Source: an uncultured Lachnospiraceae bacterium
GTDB taxonomy: Bacteria > Bacillota > Clostridia > Lachnospirales > Lachnospiraceae
Assembly (NCBI GenBank): GCA_910589105.1
Contig: CAJUST010000008.1
Coordinates: 1-64,000, forward strand
Length of the DNA stretch: 64,000 nucleotides
Reading direction: 5' to 3'
Shown here: in pieces, positions 49,399 through 58,507 of the stretch
Numbering within the stretch: position 1 is the stretch's first letter
Layout of the letters: each line of letters opens with the position of its first letter
Position numbers and translations under genes: made by a program
The notes under the pieces: model-generated
The model's input: the letters and a program-made list of their open reading frames with translations, nothing else
Databases searched by the model: none
Told to the model about the DNA's origin: nothing

Positions 49399-49650
49399 GT
49401 TCTAAAAGTCATATAGTTATCGTTTGTCCAAAAACCATGAAGTTTTCATTTGTTAAAAAGCCATGAAGTTTTTGTTGGTTCAAAAGCCATGAAGTTTTCG
49501 TTTGTCCAAAAACCATATAGTTTTGATTGGTTCTAAGAGCCTTTAATTTAGTTGGTTAGAAAAGTTATTTGATTAAGTCCTTTAATTTTAGTTGGTTAGA
49601 AAAATTATTTGATTATTCGTTGATTAGAAAAGCCATTGATTTTCCAAACA
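49399..49650. repeat. Degenerate 26-27 bp tandem repeats
   Basis: Units begin at about 49399, 49426, 49452, 49478, 49504, 49530, 49555, 49595 and 49622 with a consensus like GTYCAAAARCCATGAAGTTT plus TYGTTT. Early units are well conserved and later ones diverge. This fills the gap between the acetyltransferase pseudogene and mscL; no gene is present. Confidence 0.8.
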
Positions 49651-49744
49651 GCTTTATTAGCTGTTTATTTTTATATTGCCAATTATATCGGAATAAAGTA
49701 TACTGGTGTAGGTTTTTAATCTAATAAATTACGGAGGAGAAAGT

Positions 49745-50182
49745 ATGGGAAAAACACATGGTTTTATGAATGAATTTAAAAAGTTTATTATGCGGGGAAA
49801 TGTGATGGATATGGCAGTCGGCGTAATTGTGGGCGGAGCGTTTACGTCGATTGTCACTTCGCTCAATCAGGATATTTTAACGCCAGTGCTTGGGATTTTT
49901 GGCGGTACGGATTTTAACAGTTTAAAGCTTAAGCTTGGGGGCGGGGAAGAAGCGCCAATTCTTTCTTATGGAAATTTTTTAACGGCCGTGATTAATTTTT
50001 TAATTACTGCCTTTGTGATTTTTTGTTTAGTGAAGGCAATGAATGTCATAGGAAGCCGTTTCCAGAAAGAAGAACCGAAAGCGGCTTTGGCAACAAAACA
50101 GTGCCCGTTTTGTAAAAGTGAAATAGCAGTTGGCGCTGTCCGATGCCCGAATTGCACTTCGGTATTGGAAGATGCTGTGTAA
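49745..50182 (+). CDS. mscL: Large-conductance mechanosensitive channel with C-terminal zinc ribbon
   Basis: 145 residues. MscL opens under membrane tension and protects against hypo-osmotic shock. FKKFIMRGNVMDMAVGVIVGGAFTSIVTSL is the pore helix region, and the second membrane helix is FLTAVINFLITAFVIFCLVKAMN. The C-terminus carries CPFCKSEIAVGAVRCPNC, a zinc-ribbon of two CxxC knuckles in place of a plain helical bundle tail. GGAGGAG site upstream; its own transcription unit after the repeats. Confidence 0.93.
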   Translation: MGKTHGFMNEFKKFIMRGNVMDMAVGVIVGGAFTSIVTSLNQDILTPVLGIFGGTDFNSLKLKLGGGEEAPILSYGNFLTAVINFLITAFVIFCLVKAMNVIGSRFQKEEPKAALATKQCPFCKSEIAVGAVRCPNCTSVLEDAV

Positions 50183-50213
50183 AAGTTAGGAGTGGGGAGA
50201 AAGGCGGGCAGGC

Positions 50214-50936
50214 ATGAACCGGCAGATGATTCAAAGCATAACAATCGACTGGGATAAGATTGAAAAGTCCAGTTATTTGAGATCGATTAAAGCAATCCGA
50301 AGTTTGGACAGGCTTACGTTTACTAAGCCAATTACGTTTTTTGTCGGGGAAAATGGAAGCGGGAAATCCACTTTATTAGAAGCGGTTGCCGTGGCTTATG
50401 GATTTAATCCAGAGGGTGGGACGAAAAATTATCGCTTTGCAACGTATCAGTCCCATTCTGAATTATGCCATGCAATCCGCATTGCAAAAGGCATAAACAC
50501 ATCTGGCTGGGGATATTTTTTTCGGGCGGAAAGCTTTTATAATGTCGCTACAAAAGAAGAAGATTATGCGGATAAGCTGCATCCGTCCCAAAAACTGCAT
50601 GAAAAATCCCATGGGGAAAGTTTTCTTGCGGTGGCGGAACGGAATTTAAAGCCAAATGGAATTTATTTTTTGGACGAGCCAGAAGCCGCGCTTTCTCCCC
50701 AGCGGCAATTAACTCTTTTAATGGAAATTTATGAGTGCGCAAAACAGGGTTCCCAGTTTATTATTGTAACTCATTCGCCGATTTTGCTTGGGATGCCGGA
50801 TGCGGAAATTTTATGTTTTGACGATGGCGCCATACATGCCTGTAAATATGAAGAAACGGAAAGTTATCAGGTGACAGAACTGTTTTTGTCCCATAGAAAA
50901 CAGATTTTAAAGCGGCTGCTTGATTGTGGCAAATAG
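50214..50936 (+). CDS. AAA/ABC-type ATPase of unknown function
   Basis: 240 residues. Walker A GENGSGKST (about residues 45-53), a family segment GESFLAVAERN acting as a signature, Walker B with GIYFLDEPEAALSPQRQL and the H-loop IIVTHSPILL. This is the compact SMC/ABC-like ATPase type (often annotated as AAA family ATPase or YbhF/RecF-like). No partner nuclease or membrane protein adjoins, so no role can be given. RBS AGGCGGG. It follows mscL by 31 bases. Confidence 0.8.
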   Translation: MNRQMIQSITIDWDKIEKSSYLRSIKAIRSLDRLTFTKPITFFVGENGSGKSTLLEAVAVAYGFNPEGGTKNYRFATYQSHSELCHAIRIAKGINTSGWGYFFRAESFYNVATKEEDYADKLHPSQKLHEKSHGESFLAVAERNLKPNGIYFLDEPEAALSPQRQLTLLMEIYECAKQGSQFIIVTHSPILLGMPDAEILCFDDGAIHACKYEETESYQVTELFLSHRKQILKRLLDCGK

Positions 50937-50952
50937 AAGGGAGACAGAACAG

Positions 50953-51290
50953 ATGGGTTTCAAAGGGCATTTGCCAAAAGGGAAATGGAATATTTTCTAT
51001 TTTTTTTAGCGTCGCTGCGCTTTTGTACATAGGGGGAAAATTTTTATTTTACATGGATTGGATCTGCGGCTGTCCGGCGTTTTGCGGAAAAGCTTGGAGT
51101 GGATTCTTTCTTGCTTGTTGTTTTCTGTTTTGCCATTGAGTTTGCGGATTTACCGTATTGGGCAAAGCAAATAAGGAGATTGATTTTGGCGATCTGCGTT
51201 CCTGCCCTTGACAAAGCCAGTCTTTTCGTGTATTCTATCAAACGTAACTTTATTCATAAATGTAAAATGATTGAGGAGGAATGTTTATGA
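50953..51290 (+). pseudogene. Possible remnant of a small membrane protein
   Basis: ATG 50953 reads MGFKGHLPKGKWNIFYFF and then stops just after an eight-T run; dropping one T continues as SVAALLYIGGKFLFYMDWIC and further hydrophobic sequence to 51139. Another frame then gives FADLPYWAKQIRRLILAICV to about 51290. The pieces look like a frame-shifted membrane protein but I do not recognise a family, and the livJ promoter lies inside. Treat as weak. Confidence 0.25.
51208..51236 (+). promoter_or_regulatory. Promoter for livJ
   Basis: TTGACA (51208-51213), 17-base spacer, TATTCT (51231-51236), about 50 bases before the livJ start. Confidence 0.8.
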
Positions 51291-52465
51291 AGTTCAAAAA
51301 AGTAGTCTCTGCCGCATTAGTGGCAGTTTTGGCAGTGGCATGTATGTCCGGCTGCGGTGACAATAAGGACGGTCAGGCAAGCGCGGGCGGCAGTGGCGGC
51401 GATGTGGTGAAAATCGGCGGAATCGGCCCGGTGACAGGCAGCGCTGCGGTATATGGAATGGCAGTTAAGAACGGCGCGGAGCTTGCCGTCAAAGAAATCA
51501 ACGAAGCGGGCGGGATTAACGGCAAGCAGATTGAGTTTGATTTCCAAGATGATGAAAACGACGCAGAGAAAGCCGTCAATGCTTATAATACGTTAAAAGA
51601 CTGGGGGACGCACGCGATTCTTGGAACGGTTACTTCCGCTCCCTGCGTGGCAGTCGGGGAAGTGGCTCAGGCAGATAATATTTTCCTTCTGACCCCTTCA
51701 GGGACAGCCGTTGACTGCGTGAAATATGACAACGCATTCCGTGTGTGTTTTTCAGACCCTATGCAGGGGCTTGAATCAGCAAAATATATAGGAGACAATA
51801 ACCTTGCGGCAAAAGTAGCCGTAATCTATGACAGTTCTGACGTATATTCTTCTGGGATTTACGAAGCGTTTGTCAAAGAGGCGAAAAACCAGAACTTTGA
51901 AATCGTAGCGGCAGAGGCCTTTACAAAAGAGAGCAATTCAGACTTTTCCGTACAGCTTCAGAAAGCGAAAGACGCAGGAGCGGAGCTTGTATTTTTGCCA
52001 TTTTATTATTCAGAAGCCTCACTTGTGTTAAAGCAGGCGGCAGGCATGAATTATGCGCCAAAGTTTTTCGGATGTGACGGAATGGACGGAATCCTTGCAG
52101 TAAAAGGCTTTGATGCAAATCTTGCAAACGATTTGATGTTCTTAAGTCCGTTTACGCCGACTTCAGAGGACGAAGCAATCCAGAAATTTGTAACGGATTT
52201 TCAGGAATCTTACGGCGATACGCCAAACCAGTTCGCGGCAGATGCGTATGATGGAATTTACGCAATCAAGGCGGCTATGGAAAAGGCAAATGTAACGCCG
52301 GATATGTCCACATCTGAAATATGTGATGCATTAAAAACTGCAATGACTGAAATTACAATCGACGGCGTTACCGCTAAGAGCTTAACATGGCAGTCAAGCG
52401 GCGAGCCGAGCAAAGAGCCGATGGTGGTGAAAATTGCGGACGGAGATTATGCAGTGGTAGAGTAA
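51287..52465 (+). CDS. livJ: Branched-chain amino acid ABC transporter, substrate-binding lipoprotein
   Basis: 392 residues. A lipoprotein signal (MKFKKVVSAALVAVLAVACM, lipobox ACMSGC, Cys about 23) places it outside the membrane. The type I periplasmic-binding fold is evident: IGGIGPVTGSAAVYGMAV, ELAVKEINEAGGINGKQIE, DENDAEKAVNAY, and later NQFAADAYDGIYAIK. Binds Leu/Ile/Val or related amino acids. ATG 51287 is chosen at proper distance from GAGGAGG; ATG 51281 is too close. A hairpin with a T-run separates it from livH. Confidence 0.92.
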   Translation: MKFKKVVSAALVAVLAVACMSGCGDNKDGQASAGGSGGDVVKIGGIGPVTGSAAVYGMAVKNGAELAVKEINEAGGINGKQIEFDFQDDENDAEKAVNAYNTLKDWGTHAILGTVTSAPCVAVGEVAQADNIFLLTPSGTAVDCVKYDNAFRVCFSDPMQGLESAKYIGDNNLAAKVAVIYDSSDVYSSGIYEAFVKEAKNQNFEIVAAEAFTKESNSDFSVQLQKAKDAGAELVFLPFYYSEASLVLKQAAGMNYAPKFFGCDGMDGILAVKGFDANLANDLMFLSPFTPTSEDEAIQKFVTDFQESYGDTPNQFAADAYDGIYAIKAAMEKANVTPDMSTSEICDALKTAMTEITIDGVTAKSLTWQSSGEPSKEPMVVKIADGDYAVVE

Positions 52466-52486
52466 ACGCGCAGGAAGGCAGATGGA

Positions 52487-52514
52487 GGGTTATCTTGGAA
52501 AGATAACCCTTTTT
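52487..52514 (+). terminator. Intra-operon terminator or attenuator between livJ and livH
   Basis: GGGTTATCTT (52487-52496), loop GGAA, AGATAACCC (52501-52509), then T5. It likely allows excess binding protein over permease. Confidence 0.85.
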
Positions 52515-52566
52515 GCCGTACCGGCCCATAGCGGGCATTGGAATCTAAAACGGACGGGGGAATACT

Positions 52567-53451
52567 ATGAGCTTTATATCGTATCTGATCAATGGCGTAA
52601 GCCTTGGAAGTGTTTATGCAATTATCGCGTTAGGCTATACAATGGTATATGGAATCGCAAAGATGTTGAATTTTGCGCACGGCGACGTAATTATGATTGG
52701 CGCGTATGTGGTAATGGCGTCTGTGACGGGAGCGGGGCTTCCGCCGATGGCGGCAGTGGTCGTTTCAATTTTGTTTTGCACGGCGCTTGGGATTGTGATT
52801 GAGGGCGTGGCGTACCGGCCGCTCTTAAATGCGTCGTCATCGCTTGCCGTTTTGATTACGGCAATCGGCGTCAGTTATCTGCTGCAAAATATTGCGCTTT
52901 TAATTTTTGGGGCAAACACAATTTCATTTGCATCGGTAGTTCCAATTCCGGCGATTGAACTGGCAGGTAAAAGCTTAACGATTACAGGAGAAGCTATCGT
53001 CACCATCGTCTTGTGCATTATTATTATGACGGCATTGACCCTGTTTATCAAAAAATCAAAGGCGGGACAGGCGATGCTTGCCGTTTCAGAGGATAAGGGA
53101 GCGGCGCAGTTAATGGGGATTCACGTCAATGGCACGATTGCGCTGACGTTTGCCATCGGTTCTGCGCTTGCCGCCGTTGCCGGGGTGCTGCTTTGCTCAG
53201 CGTATCCGACGCTGACGCCTTATACAGGGGCGATGCCGGGGATTAAAGCGTTTGTCGCAGCCGTTTTTGGCGGGATTGGTTCCATTCCGGGGGCTTTTAT
53301 CGGCGGCGTGCTGCTTGGCGTAATTGAAATTTTTGGAAAAGCCTATATTTCTTCCCAGATGGCGGATGCGATTGTGTTTGGCGTGTTGATTATTATTCTA
53401 ATCGTGAAGCCTACCGGCATTCTTGGCAAAAACATTCAAGAGAAAGTGTAG
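52567..53451 (+). CDS. livH: Branched-chain amino acid ABC transporter permease LivH
   Basis: 294 residues with about eight membrane segments. INGVSLGSVYAIIALGYTMVYGIAKMLNFAHGD at the start is the LivH signature, followed by RPLLNASSSLAVLITAIGVSY and, in the cytosolic coupling region, AVSEDKGAAQLMGIHV. Forms the channel with LivM. GGGGG site upstream; ends shortly before livM. Confidence 0.93.
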   Translation: MSFISYLINGVSLGSVYAIIALGYTMVYGIAKMLNFAHGDVIMIGAYVVMASVTGAGLPPMAAVVVSILFCTALGIVIEGVAYRPLLNASSSLAVLITAIGVSYLLQNIALLIFGANTISFASVVPIPAIELAGKSLTITGEAIVTIVLCIIIMTALTLFIKKSKAGQAMLAVSEDKGAAQLMGIHVNGTIALTFAIGSALAAVAGVLLCSAYPTLTPYTGAMPGIKAFVAAVFGGIGSIPGAFIGGVLLGVIEIFGKAYISSQMADAIVFGVLIIILIVKPTGILGKNIQEKV

Positions 53452-53461
53452 GTGGCAGAGT

Positions 53462-54520
53462 ATGAAACAATTAAACAAAACGACAAAAAGCAATCTTCTT
53501 ACATATGGCATGGTTGTGGCGCTTTTTGGGATTATGCAGGCGCTAGTTGCCACGGGAAATGTGTCCAGCCTTTTAAAAGGGCTTTTGGTGCCGCTTTGCG
53601 CCTATATTATCCTTGCGGTTTCGCTTAATCTGACGGTTGGCATTTTAGGGGAACTAAGCCTAGGCCATGCAGGGTTTATGTGCGTCGGCGCATTTACAAG
53701 CGCATTTTTCTCTAAATGCGTGGCGGACGCCATTCCTTTTGCGGGCATCCGTTATCTGCTGGCCCTTCTGATTGGGGCGGCGTCGGCCGGCATATGCGGG
53801 ATTTTAATCGGCATCCCCGTACTTCGCTTAAAAGGGGATTATCTTGCCATTGTAACGCTTGCGTTCGGGGAAATTATAAAAAATATCGTCAATATATTAT
53901 TTATCGGGAGAGATGAAAACGGATTCCATTTTTCCACAAAAGATTCCCTTTCCCTTGGTCTTTCGCCGGAAGGGGAAGTGATTGTAAACGGCCCTCAGGG
54001 AATAACCGGCACGCCTCAGGATTCTTCGTTTGCCGTTAGCGTGATTTTAATTTTAGTGACGTTATTTATCGTTTTAAACCTGATTCACTCAAGAAGCGGA
54101 CGCGCAATTATGGCAATCCGCGATAACCGCATTGCGGCGGAGTCGGTTGGCATTCACATTACGAAATATAAGTTAATGGCGTTTTCCATTTCCGCGGCAT
54201 TGGCAGGCATTGGCGGCGTAATCTATGCGCATAACCTTGCGACATTAACGGCGCAGCCGAAAAACTTTGGTTACAATATGTCGATTATGATTCTTGTGTT
54301 CGTCGTGCTTGGCGGGATTGGGAACATCAGAGGTTCCGTTATTGCGGCGATTGTCCTGACGCTTCTGCCGGAGATGCTGCGCGGCTTAAGCGATTACCGT
54401 ATGTTAATCTATGCAGTTGTGTTAATTGCAATGATGTTGTTTAACTGGAGCCCGAAAGCGATTGAGCTGAGAGAAAAATTCTCTGCAAAATGGAAGCGCG
54501 GCAAACAAAAGGAGGCGTAG
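53462..54520 (+). CDS. livM: Branched-chain amino acid ABC transporter permease LivM
   Basis: 352 residues, about ten membrane segments. AVSLNLTVGILGELSLGHAGFMCVGAF, LRLKGDYLAIVTLAFGEIIKNI and the coupling loop AIRDNRIAAESVGIHITKYKLMAF are characteristic. Start ATG 53462 with GGTGGCAG upstream; an in-frame ATG 39 bases earlier falls inside livH. livG begins 2 bases after its stop. Confidence 0.93.
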   Translation: MKQLNKTTKSNLLTYGMVVALFGIMQALVATGNVSSLLKGLLVPLCAYIILAVSLNLTVGILGELSLGHAGFMCVGAFTSAFFSKCVADAIPFAGIRYLLALLIGAASAGICGILIGIPVLRLKGDYLAIVTLAFGEIIKNIVNILFIGRDENGFHFSTKDSLSLGLSPEGEVIVNGPQGITGTPQDSSFAVSVILILVTLFIVLNLIHSRSGRAIMAIRDNRIAAESVGIHITKYKLMAFSISAALAGIGGVIYAHNLATLTAQPKNFGYNMSIMILVFVVLGGIGNIRGSVIAAIVLTLLPEMLRGLSDYRMLIYAVVLIAMMLFNWSPKAIELREKFSAKWKRGKQKEA

Positions 54521-54522
54521 AT

Positions 54523-55281
54523 ATGGCATTATTAGAAGTGAAAAATCTTGGAATCTCCTTTGGAGGGCTTCGAGCGGTCAATGAGTTTCACTTAACGATT
54601 GAAAAAGGCCGCCTGTACGGGCTGATTGGGCCAAACGGCGCCGGGAAAACGACGGTGTTTAATCTTTTGACAGGCGTTTATAAGCCGGATGAGGGCGTTA
54701 TTTTGCTAAATGGGGAAAACATGGTTGGCAAAAAGACGATTGACATCAATAAAGCCGGTATTGCAAGGACATTTCAAAATATCCGTCTTTTTAAGGAACT
54801 TTCCGTTAAAGACAATGTAAAAGCCGGGCTGCATAACCATTACGCCTATTCGACGTTAGAAGGCATTTTCCGTCTGCCGAAATTTTTTAAAGTGGAAAAA
54901 GAAATGGACAGCCGCGCCATGGAGCTTTTAAAGGTGTTTGGCTTGGATCAGGAAGCGGATACGCTTGCGTCTAACCTGCCATATGGAAAACAGAGGAAAT
55001 TAGAAATCACAAGGGCGCTTGCGACAGAGCCGAAGCTTCTGCTTTTAGATGAGCCTGCCGCCGGAATGAACCCGAACGAGACGAAAGAGCTGATGGAGAC
55101 GATCCGTTTTGTCAGGGATAAATTTGACATGACGATTCTTTTAATTGAACATGACATGAAGCTTGTTTCCGGCATTTGTGAAGAATTGACGGTACTGAAT
55201 TTCGGGCAGGTTTTGTGTGAAGGAAAAGCGTCTGAGGTTTTAAACGATCCGGAAGTAATCAAGGCGTACTTAGGCGAATAG
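54523..55281 (+). CDS. livG: Branched-chain amino acid ABC transporter ATP-binding protein LivG
   Basis: 252 residues. Walker A GPNGAGKTT, Q-loop ARTFQNIRLF, a somewhat altered signature region (LASNLPYGKQRKLEITRAL), Walker B LLLLDEPAAGMNP and H-loop EHDMKLV. The extended C-terminal CEGKASEVLNDPEVIKAYLGE is LivG-like. An AAAGGAGG site lies within the end of livM. Partner of LivF. Confidence 0.93.
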   Translation: MALLEVKNLGISFGGLRAVNEFHLTIEKGRLYGLIGPNGAGKTTVFNLLTGVYKPDEGVILLNGENMVGKKTIDINKAGIARTFQNIRLFKELSVKDNVKAGLHNHYAYSTLEGIFRLPKFFKVEKEMDSRAMELLKVFGLDQEADTLASNLPYGKQRKLEITRALATEPKLLLLDEPAAGMNPNETKELMETIRFVRDKFDMTILLIEHDMKLVSGICEELTVLNFGQVLCEGKASEVLNDPEVIKAYLGE

Positions 55282-55293
55282 GAGGGCGGCAAA

Positions 55294-56004
55294 ATGGCGA
55301 TGCTTGAAATTAAAGATTTAGAAGTGTATTATGGCATGATTCAGGCGATAAAGGGCATTTCCTTTCAGGTAAATGAGGGGGAAGTCATTGCTTTAATCGG
55401 CGCAAATGGGGCGGGGAAGACGACAATTTTACACACGGTTACAGGTCTTTTGTCTCCTAAATGCGGTTCCGTTTTATTTGAAGGGAAAGACATTACAAAG
55501 GTTCCGGCGCATAAAATCGTCTCTCTTGGAATGGCGCATGTGCCGGAAGGGCGGCGCGTCTTTGCGGAACTGACCGTCTATGAAAACCTGAAGATGGGCG
55601 CATACACGAGAAAAGACAAAAATGAAATGGAACAGACGCTTGAAAGTGTGTATCAACGTTTCCCGCGTTTAAGGGAGCGGAAAAACCAGCTTGCCGGAAC
55701 ATTAAGCGGCGGGGAGCAGCAAATGCTTGCGATGGGAAGGGCGCTGATGTCGCATCCGAAAATTATCTTGATGGACGAACCTTCCATGGGGCTTTCGCCA
55801 ATCCTTGTCAACCAGATTTTTGATATTATAGAAGAAGTCAGCAAAAGCGGGACGACCGTGCTTTTAGTGGAACAAAATGCAAAAAAAGCCCTTGCCATTG
55901 CAGATCGGGCATATGTCTTAGAGACTGGGAAGATCGTCTTAGAGGGAGACGCGGATCAACTGATGAATGACGATTCCATAAAAAAAGCGTATCTTGGAGA
56001 ATAG
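55294..56004 (+). CDS. livF: Branched-chain amino acid ABC transporter ATP-binding protein LivF
   Basis: 236 residues. LEVYYGMIQAIKGISFQVNEGE, Walker A GANGAGKTT, VPEGRRVFAELTVYENLKMGAY (typical LivF), signature LSGGEQQMLAMGRAL, Walker B ILMDEPSMGLSP, and the C-terminal AYLGE. Completes livJHMGF. Starts 12 bases after livG with AGGAGGG and ends 12 bases before the kinase-like gene. Confidence 0.95.
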   Translation: MAMLEIKDLEVYYGMIQAIKGISFQVNEGEVIALIGANGAGKTTILHTVTGLLSPKCGSVLFEGKDITKVPAHKIVSLGMAHVPEGRRVFAELTVYENLKMGAYTRKDKNEMEQTLESVYQRFPRLRERKNQLAGTLSGGEQQMLAMGRALMSHPKIILMDEPSMGLSPILVNQIFDIIEEVSKSGTTVLLVEQNAKKALAIADRAYVLETGKIVLEGDADQLMNDDSIKKAYLGE

Positions 56005-56016
56005 GGGGAAAGCGGA

Positions 56017-56634
56017 ATGGAACATGTGGTAATTACGATTGCAAGGCAGTACGGAAGCGGCGGCAGGACGGTCGGGAAAATGCTGGCAAAGGAGATGGGG
56101 ATTCCCTATTACAGCAGTAATCTTCTTAAAATGGCTTCCGAAGAAAGCGGGATTAATGAGCAGTTGTTTGCCCAGTTAGATGAAAAATTGAAAAACAGCC
56201 CGTTTTTGCGTATGTCTACAGACCTTTACACAGGAGATTTGATTCCGCCGGAAAGCAGTGACTTTGTTTCCGCCAAAAATCTGTTTAACTATCAGGCAAA
56301 AGTGATGAAACGCCTTGCCGAAACGGAAAGCTGCGTCATTATCGGAAGGGCGGCGGACTTTATCTTAAAGGACTTTCAAAACGTTGTCAGCGTCTTTGTC
56401 CATGGTTCGAAAGAATTTAACTTAGCGCGCGCCATGGAGCAGAACAGCATGACAGAAGCGGAAATGGAGAAGTTTATCCAAAAAACCGACAAATACCGCG
56501 CGGAATATTATAAACATTATACGGGGCGGGACTGGACGGATGCGAGAAATTATGATCTTTGCCTAAACAGCAGTAAATTAGGCTTTGAGAAATGCGTAAA
56601 AGAGATTTTAGCTTATATAAAGGTGAGGTTCTAG
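56017..56634 (+). CDS. Cytidylate kinase-like family protein
   Basis: 205 residues. P-loop-like start VVITIARQYGSGGRTVGKML, then GIPYYSSNLLKMASEESGI, ESCVIIGRAADFIL and VFVHGSKEFNLARAM, the pattern of the cytidylate kinase-like family common in Firmicutes. These are often stand-alone and not true CMP kinases; the substrate is unknown. It follows livF closely (GGGGGAAAG site), so it may be in the same transcript, and it lies 7 bases before the TIGR03960 gene. Confidence 0.85.
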   Translation: MEHVVITIARQYGSGGRTVGKMLAKEMGIPYYSSNLLKMASEESGINEQLFAQLDEKLKNSPFLRMSTDLYTGDLIPPESSDFVSAKNLFNYQAKVMKRLAETESCVIIGRAADFILKDFQNVVSVFVHGSKEFNLARAMEQNSMTEAEMEKFIQKTDKYRAEYYKHYTGRDWTDARNYDLCLNSSKLGFEKCVKEILAYIKVRF

Positions 56635-56641
56635 CGGGAAG

Positions 56642-58507
56642 ATGAAACAGTTAGCGTTAAGCGATGAAATATTATTGACAGTCGAAAAACCGGCAAGATA
56701 CATTGGAAACGAGATTAACAGCATAAAGAAGCCTCTCGATGAAGTGAAGATCCGTTTTGCAATGTGTTTTCCTGACGTCTATGAGATTGGCATGTCCCAT
56801 CTTGGCATCCAGATTTTATACGATATGTTTAATAAGCGGAAAGATATATTTTGCGAGCGTGTCTATTCCCCTTGGCCGGATTTGCATAAAATATTAAAAG
56901 AGCAAAAGATTCCGCTGTTTGCGTTAGAATCTCAGGACGCCGTCCGTGAGTTTGATTTTTTGGGGATTACCCTGCAATATGAAATGTGCTATACAAATGT
57001 CATACAGATATTAGATCTGTCGCAAATTCCTCTTTTTGCGAAAGACAGGATGGACGGCGATCTATTTGTAATTGGCGGTGGCCCCTGTGCGTATAATCCT
57101 GAGCCGTTAGCGGATTTTTTTGACTTGTTTTACATTGGAGAGGGCGAAACCAGTTATGATGCGTTGTTTGACCTTTATGTTGAATGGAAATCTTCGGGAG
57201 AAAGCCGGCGGGAATTTTTACGCCGCGCGGCAGGAATTGCGGGAATTTATGTCCCTTCTTTGTATCAGGCGGCGTATCACAGCGATGGGACGATTGCGGA
57301 TTTTTCCCCAGTAGAAAATGGGGTTCCAAAAAAGGTGGAAAAGCAGGTTGTGCGGGAATTATCGGACGCCGTTTATCCCGAAAAGCCGCTTGTCCCGTTT
57401 CTTCAGGCAACGCAGGATCGCGCGGTGTTGGAAATCCAGCGTGGATGTATCCGCGGGTGCCGTTTCTGCCAAGCGGGCATGATTTACCGCCCGACGCGGG
57501 AAAAAGATGTGGAAACGTTAAAGAAATACGCTTACCTGATGTTAAAGAACACAGGTTATGATGAAATTTCCCTAAGTTCATTGAGTTCCTCAGATTATTC
57601 AGGCTTAAAGGAGCTTGTGTCTTATTTAATTGAGGAGTTTTATGGGCAGGGCGTAAACATTTCCCTGCCGTCTCTGCGGATTGATGCGTTTTCTTTAGAC
57701 GTGATGGAAAAAGTTCAGGACATTAAGAAAAGCAGCTTAACGTTCGCGCCGGAAGCAGGCTCCCAGAGGTTACGCGATGTTATTAATAAGGGACTGACGG
57801 AAGAAGTGATTTTAGAGGGAGCGTCACGGGCGTTTGCAGGAGGCTGGCAGAAGGTGAAACTCTACTTTATGCTGGGCCTGCCGACGGAAACGAAAGAAGA
57901 CCGTCAGGCAATCGCAAAATTGGCGGACCGGATTGCAAAATGTTATTACGAAATTCCAAAGGAGAAGCGGAATGGCAAGTGCCAGATCACAATCAGCTCG
58001 TCATTTTTTGTCCCGAAACCATTTACGCCGTTCCAATGGGCGCCCATGTATGAAAAAGAACATTACCTTAACTGCGCAAAAACGGTAAATGAAGCGGTGA
58101 AGGGGCAGTTAAATAAAAAAAGCATCCGTTATAATTGGCATGAAGCGGACGTTACCGTGTTAGAAGGCATTTTGGCAAGAGGGGACCGGAAGCTCTCCGC
58201 CGTGATTTTGCGGGCGTATGAAAAAGGCTGTATGTTTGATGCGTGGAGTGATTTTTTTAACTACGATGCATGGATTGAGGCATTTGAAGAAACAGGCGTA
58301 GACCCTGGCTTTTATACTGTAAGGGAACGGCCGCTTGATGAAATTTTACCGTGGGATTTTATTGATTCAGGCGTGACGAAGGAGTTTTTAAAGAGGGAAT
58401 ACGCCCATGCGCTAGAAGGAGTTGTGACGAAAAACTGTAGGCAGCAGTGCAGCGGCTGCGGGGCGGGAAAATATCAGGGAGGTGTCTGCATTGAGAATAC
58501 GGGTTAA
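56642..58507 (+). CDS. TIGR03960 family radical SAM protein
   Basis: 621 residues. An N-terminal domain resembling a B12-binding fold (RFAMCFPDVYEIGMSHLGIQI) precedes the radical SAM core with its cluster-binding Cys269, Cys273, Cys276 (RGCIRGCRFCQAG). YDEISLSSLSSSDY, SLPSLRIDAFS and LTFAPEAGSQRLRDVINKG are typical of TIGR03960. Always next to a TIGR03936 protein, as here, and often near rng and rplU; the reaction is unknown, perhaps RNA or ribosome-linked modification. Its last 17 bases overlap the partner gene. Confidence 0.92.
   Translation: MKQLALSDEILLTVEKPARYIGNEINSIKKPLDEVKIRFAMCFPDVYEIGMSHLGIQILYDMFNKRKDIFCERVYSPWPDLHKILKEQKIPLFALESQDAVREFDFLGITLQYEMCYTNVIQILDLSQIPLFAKDRMDGDLFVIGGGPCAYNPEPLADFFDLFYIGEGETSYDALFDLYVEWKSSGESRREFLRRAAGIAGIYVPSLYQAAYHSDGTIADFSPVENGVPKKVEKQVVRELSDAVYPEKPLVPFLQATQDRAVLEIQRGCIRGCRFCQAGMIYRPTREKDVETLKKYAYLMLKNTGYDEISLSSLSSSDYSGLKELVSYLIEEFYGQGVNISLPSLRIDAFSLDVMEKVQDIKKSSLTFAPEAGSQRLRDVINKGLTEEVILEGASRAFAGGWQKVKLYFMLGLPTETKEDRQAIAKLADRIAKCYYEIPKEKRNGKCQITISSSFFVPKPFTPFQWAPMYEKEHYLNCAKTVNEAVKGQLNKKSIRYNWHEADVTVLEGILARGDRKLSAVILRAYEKGCMFDAWSDFFNYDAWIEAFEETGVDPGFYTVRERPLDEILPWDFIDSGVTKEFLKREYAHALEGVVTKNCRQQCSGCGAGKYQGGVCIENTG

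Noticed and set aside
49399..49650. The 26-bp repeat array as a CRISPR.
   Set aside because: The units are contiguous without spacers, degenerate, and no cas gene is nearby.
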